Part shown: in pieces, positions 6,222-6,937 of the stretch
Numbering within the stretch: position 1 is the first letter of the stretch
How the letters are laid out: every line of letters starts with the position of its first letter
Assembly: GCA_025927435.1 (NCBI GenBank)
Contig: JAICLM010000108.1
Location: 1 to 6,937, forward strand
DNA from: Thermoleophilia bacterium
Lineage (GTDB): Bacteria > Actinomycetota > Thermoleophilia > Gaiellales > Gaiellaceae
Direction: 5' to 3'
DNA: 6,937 bases
Notes under the pieces: model-generated
Seen by the model: only the letters and a program-made list of their open reading frames with translations
Database searches by the model: none
What the model was told of the DNA's origin: nothing
Program-made: the position numbers and the translations under genes

Positions 6222-6937
6222 CTAGGAACCGAGCAGGAACCGAGCGACTGCGTGGCGGCCGACGTCGCTCACGGCCCGCGACTGGACCGAATGGCCCGCG
6301 CCCGGGACGACGACGAGCTTCCCGTGCGGTGTCCGGGCCAGCTGCTGCCGGGCCCAGGCGAGCGGGGTCGACAGGTCGTGGTCGCCGTTGACGAGCAGCG
6401 TCGGCACGCGGAGCTTGCCGTGCGGCAGGGGCGTCGGCCTGGTCGGCGCCCACGGCAGGCACTGCCGGACGAACCCGTTCCCCGAGGCGGTCTGCCGGTC
6501 GAACGGATACAGCTTGGAGGCGGGGATTCGCCCGACGGCGGCCCGGAGCTTCGCGGCGCGGCCGGCGAGCGGCGCGGCCGAAGTGCCCCAGGGATAGCGC
6601 CAGTCGGCGCAGAGCGCGCTCGCGTGCAGTCCCTGATCGAGCAACGAGGCGGGATAGCGCTGGTAGTGCGACGCAGCGGCGAGGAACCGGTTGAGCTGTT
6701 TCCGGTGGCCGCGGGCCGCCGCGTGCAGCGCGGCCGGCACGTTCCAGAACTTGCGGTACGTCGGGTCGGCGATGCTGTCGAACGTCAGCGCGTCGAACAG
6801 CTGCGGGCCGACCTGGTAGCGGCGCACGACGGCCGCGAGGTCGGCCACGCAGCTGTTGCCGCAGACGGAGCGCAGCACACGGCGCACCGCCGCGAACTCC
6901 GCGACGCCGAGGTCGATCTCCCCCACCTGGGGCACGA
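6222..6937 (-). CDS. TAP-like alpha/beta hydrolase (partial, N-terminus outside window)
   Basis: The frame is open to the right-hand edge. About 238 C-terminal residues are visible, and the true start and the nucleophile-serine motif lie beyond 6937. A GTG at 6935 is only an internal valine codon. Numbering from that codon, LLVNGDHDLSTP carries the probable catalytic Asp187 and PGAGHS the catalytic His215, spaced as in alpha/beta hydrolases. The preceding lid-like helical region contains CGNSC, a Trp/Pro segment and SALCADWRYPW (about 106-116), the pattern of tripeptidyl-aminopeptidase-like (SlpD/SlpE, TAP C-terminal domain) hydrolases common in actinobacteria. These are typically exported peptidases or esterases, but export cannot be judged without the N-terminus. 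The gene ends at TAG 6224-6222 within an 11-bp tandem duplication and lies 39 bases before the diguanylate cyclase gene. Confidence 0.85.
   Translation of the reverse strand, partial: VPQVGEIDLGVAEFAAVRRVLRSVCGNSCVADLAAVVRRYQVGPQLFDALTFDSIADPTYRKFWNVPAALHAAARGHRKQLNRFLAAASHYQRYPASLLDQGLHASALCADWRYPWGTSAAPLAGRAAKLRAAVGRIPASKLYPFDRQTASGNGFVRQCLPWAPTRPTPLPHGKLRVPTLLVNGDHDLSTPLAWARQQLARTPHGKLVVVPGAGHSVQSRAVSDVGRHAVARFLLGS
6224..6245. repeat. 11-bp perfect tandem duplication at the hydrolase C-terminus
   Basis: AGGAACCGAGC occurs twice in direct succession, at 6224-6234 and 6235-6245. On the coding strand it encodes the last residues (RFLLGS) and supplies the first base of the TAG stop. Eleven is not a multiple of three, so gain or loss of one copy would change the reading frame and stop position. 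Confidence 0.75.

Noticed and set aside
5083..6462. A 459-codon minus-strand frame overlapping the diguanylate cyclase and hydrolase genes.
   Set aside because: It is low-complexity Arg/Ala/Pro-rich sequence without motifs, lying out of frame across two genes with clear catalytic signatures.

Overview
The window is about 7 kb of very GC-rich bacterial DNA, and every convincing gene lies on the minus strand. Strong G/C at third codon positions, Ala/Arg/Gly-rich proteins, a GGAGGAGG ribosome binding site and the protein families present suggest an actinobacterium. A deep-branching soil lineage such as Thermoleophilia is possible, but that placement is an impression, not a demonstration. No RNA gene, CRISPR array, insertion sequence or phage gene was recognised.

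Layout in the direction of transcription (right to left). First comes the C-terminal part of a TAP-like alpha/beta hydrolase (6937-6222), cut by the window edge. It is followed after 39 bases by a membrane-anchored GGDEF diguanylate cyclase (6182-5052). A GC-rich hairpin (5023-4994) then appears to close this unit. An AT-rich spacer follows (about 4855-4980, strikingly poorer in G+C than its surroundings). It carries two 18-bp inverted repeats whose centres are 31 bp apart, a likely operator for an unidentified regulator. Downstream is a strong Shine-Dalgarno site and then four consecutive genes for exported proteins: a large S53 (sedolisin/kumamolisin-type) protease with a pro-domain and an extra C-terminal domain (4839-2452); a second, shorter S53 protease without a recognisable pro-domain whose ATG overlaps the first gene's stop as ATGA (2455-1226); a 107-base gap filled by two back-to-back perfect-stem hairpins; an M15-type zinc DD-peptidase-like protein (1118-459); and a small secreted protein of unknown function (451 to beyond base 1) whose ribosome binding site overlaps the M15 stop codon.

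Taken together, 4839-1 looks like a secretion operon of hydrolases. Two serine-carboxyl peptidases are translationally coupled, followed by a cell-wall-type metallopeptidase and an unknown exported protein whose expression may be adjusted by the intergenic hairpins. This would suit extracellular protein degradation or cell-surface remodelling, but that purpose is inferred. The least explained items are the paired inverted repeats, the double hairpin, the coupled unlike S53 pair and the unknown secreted protein.
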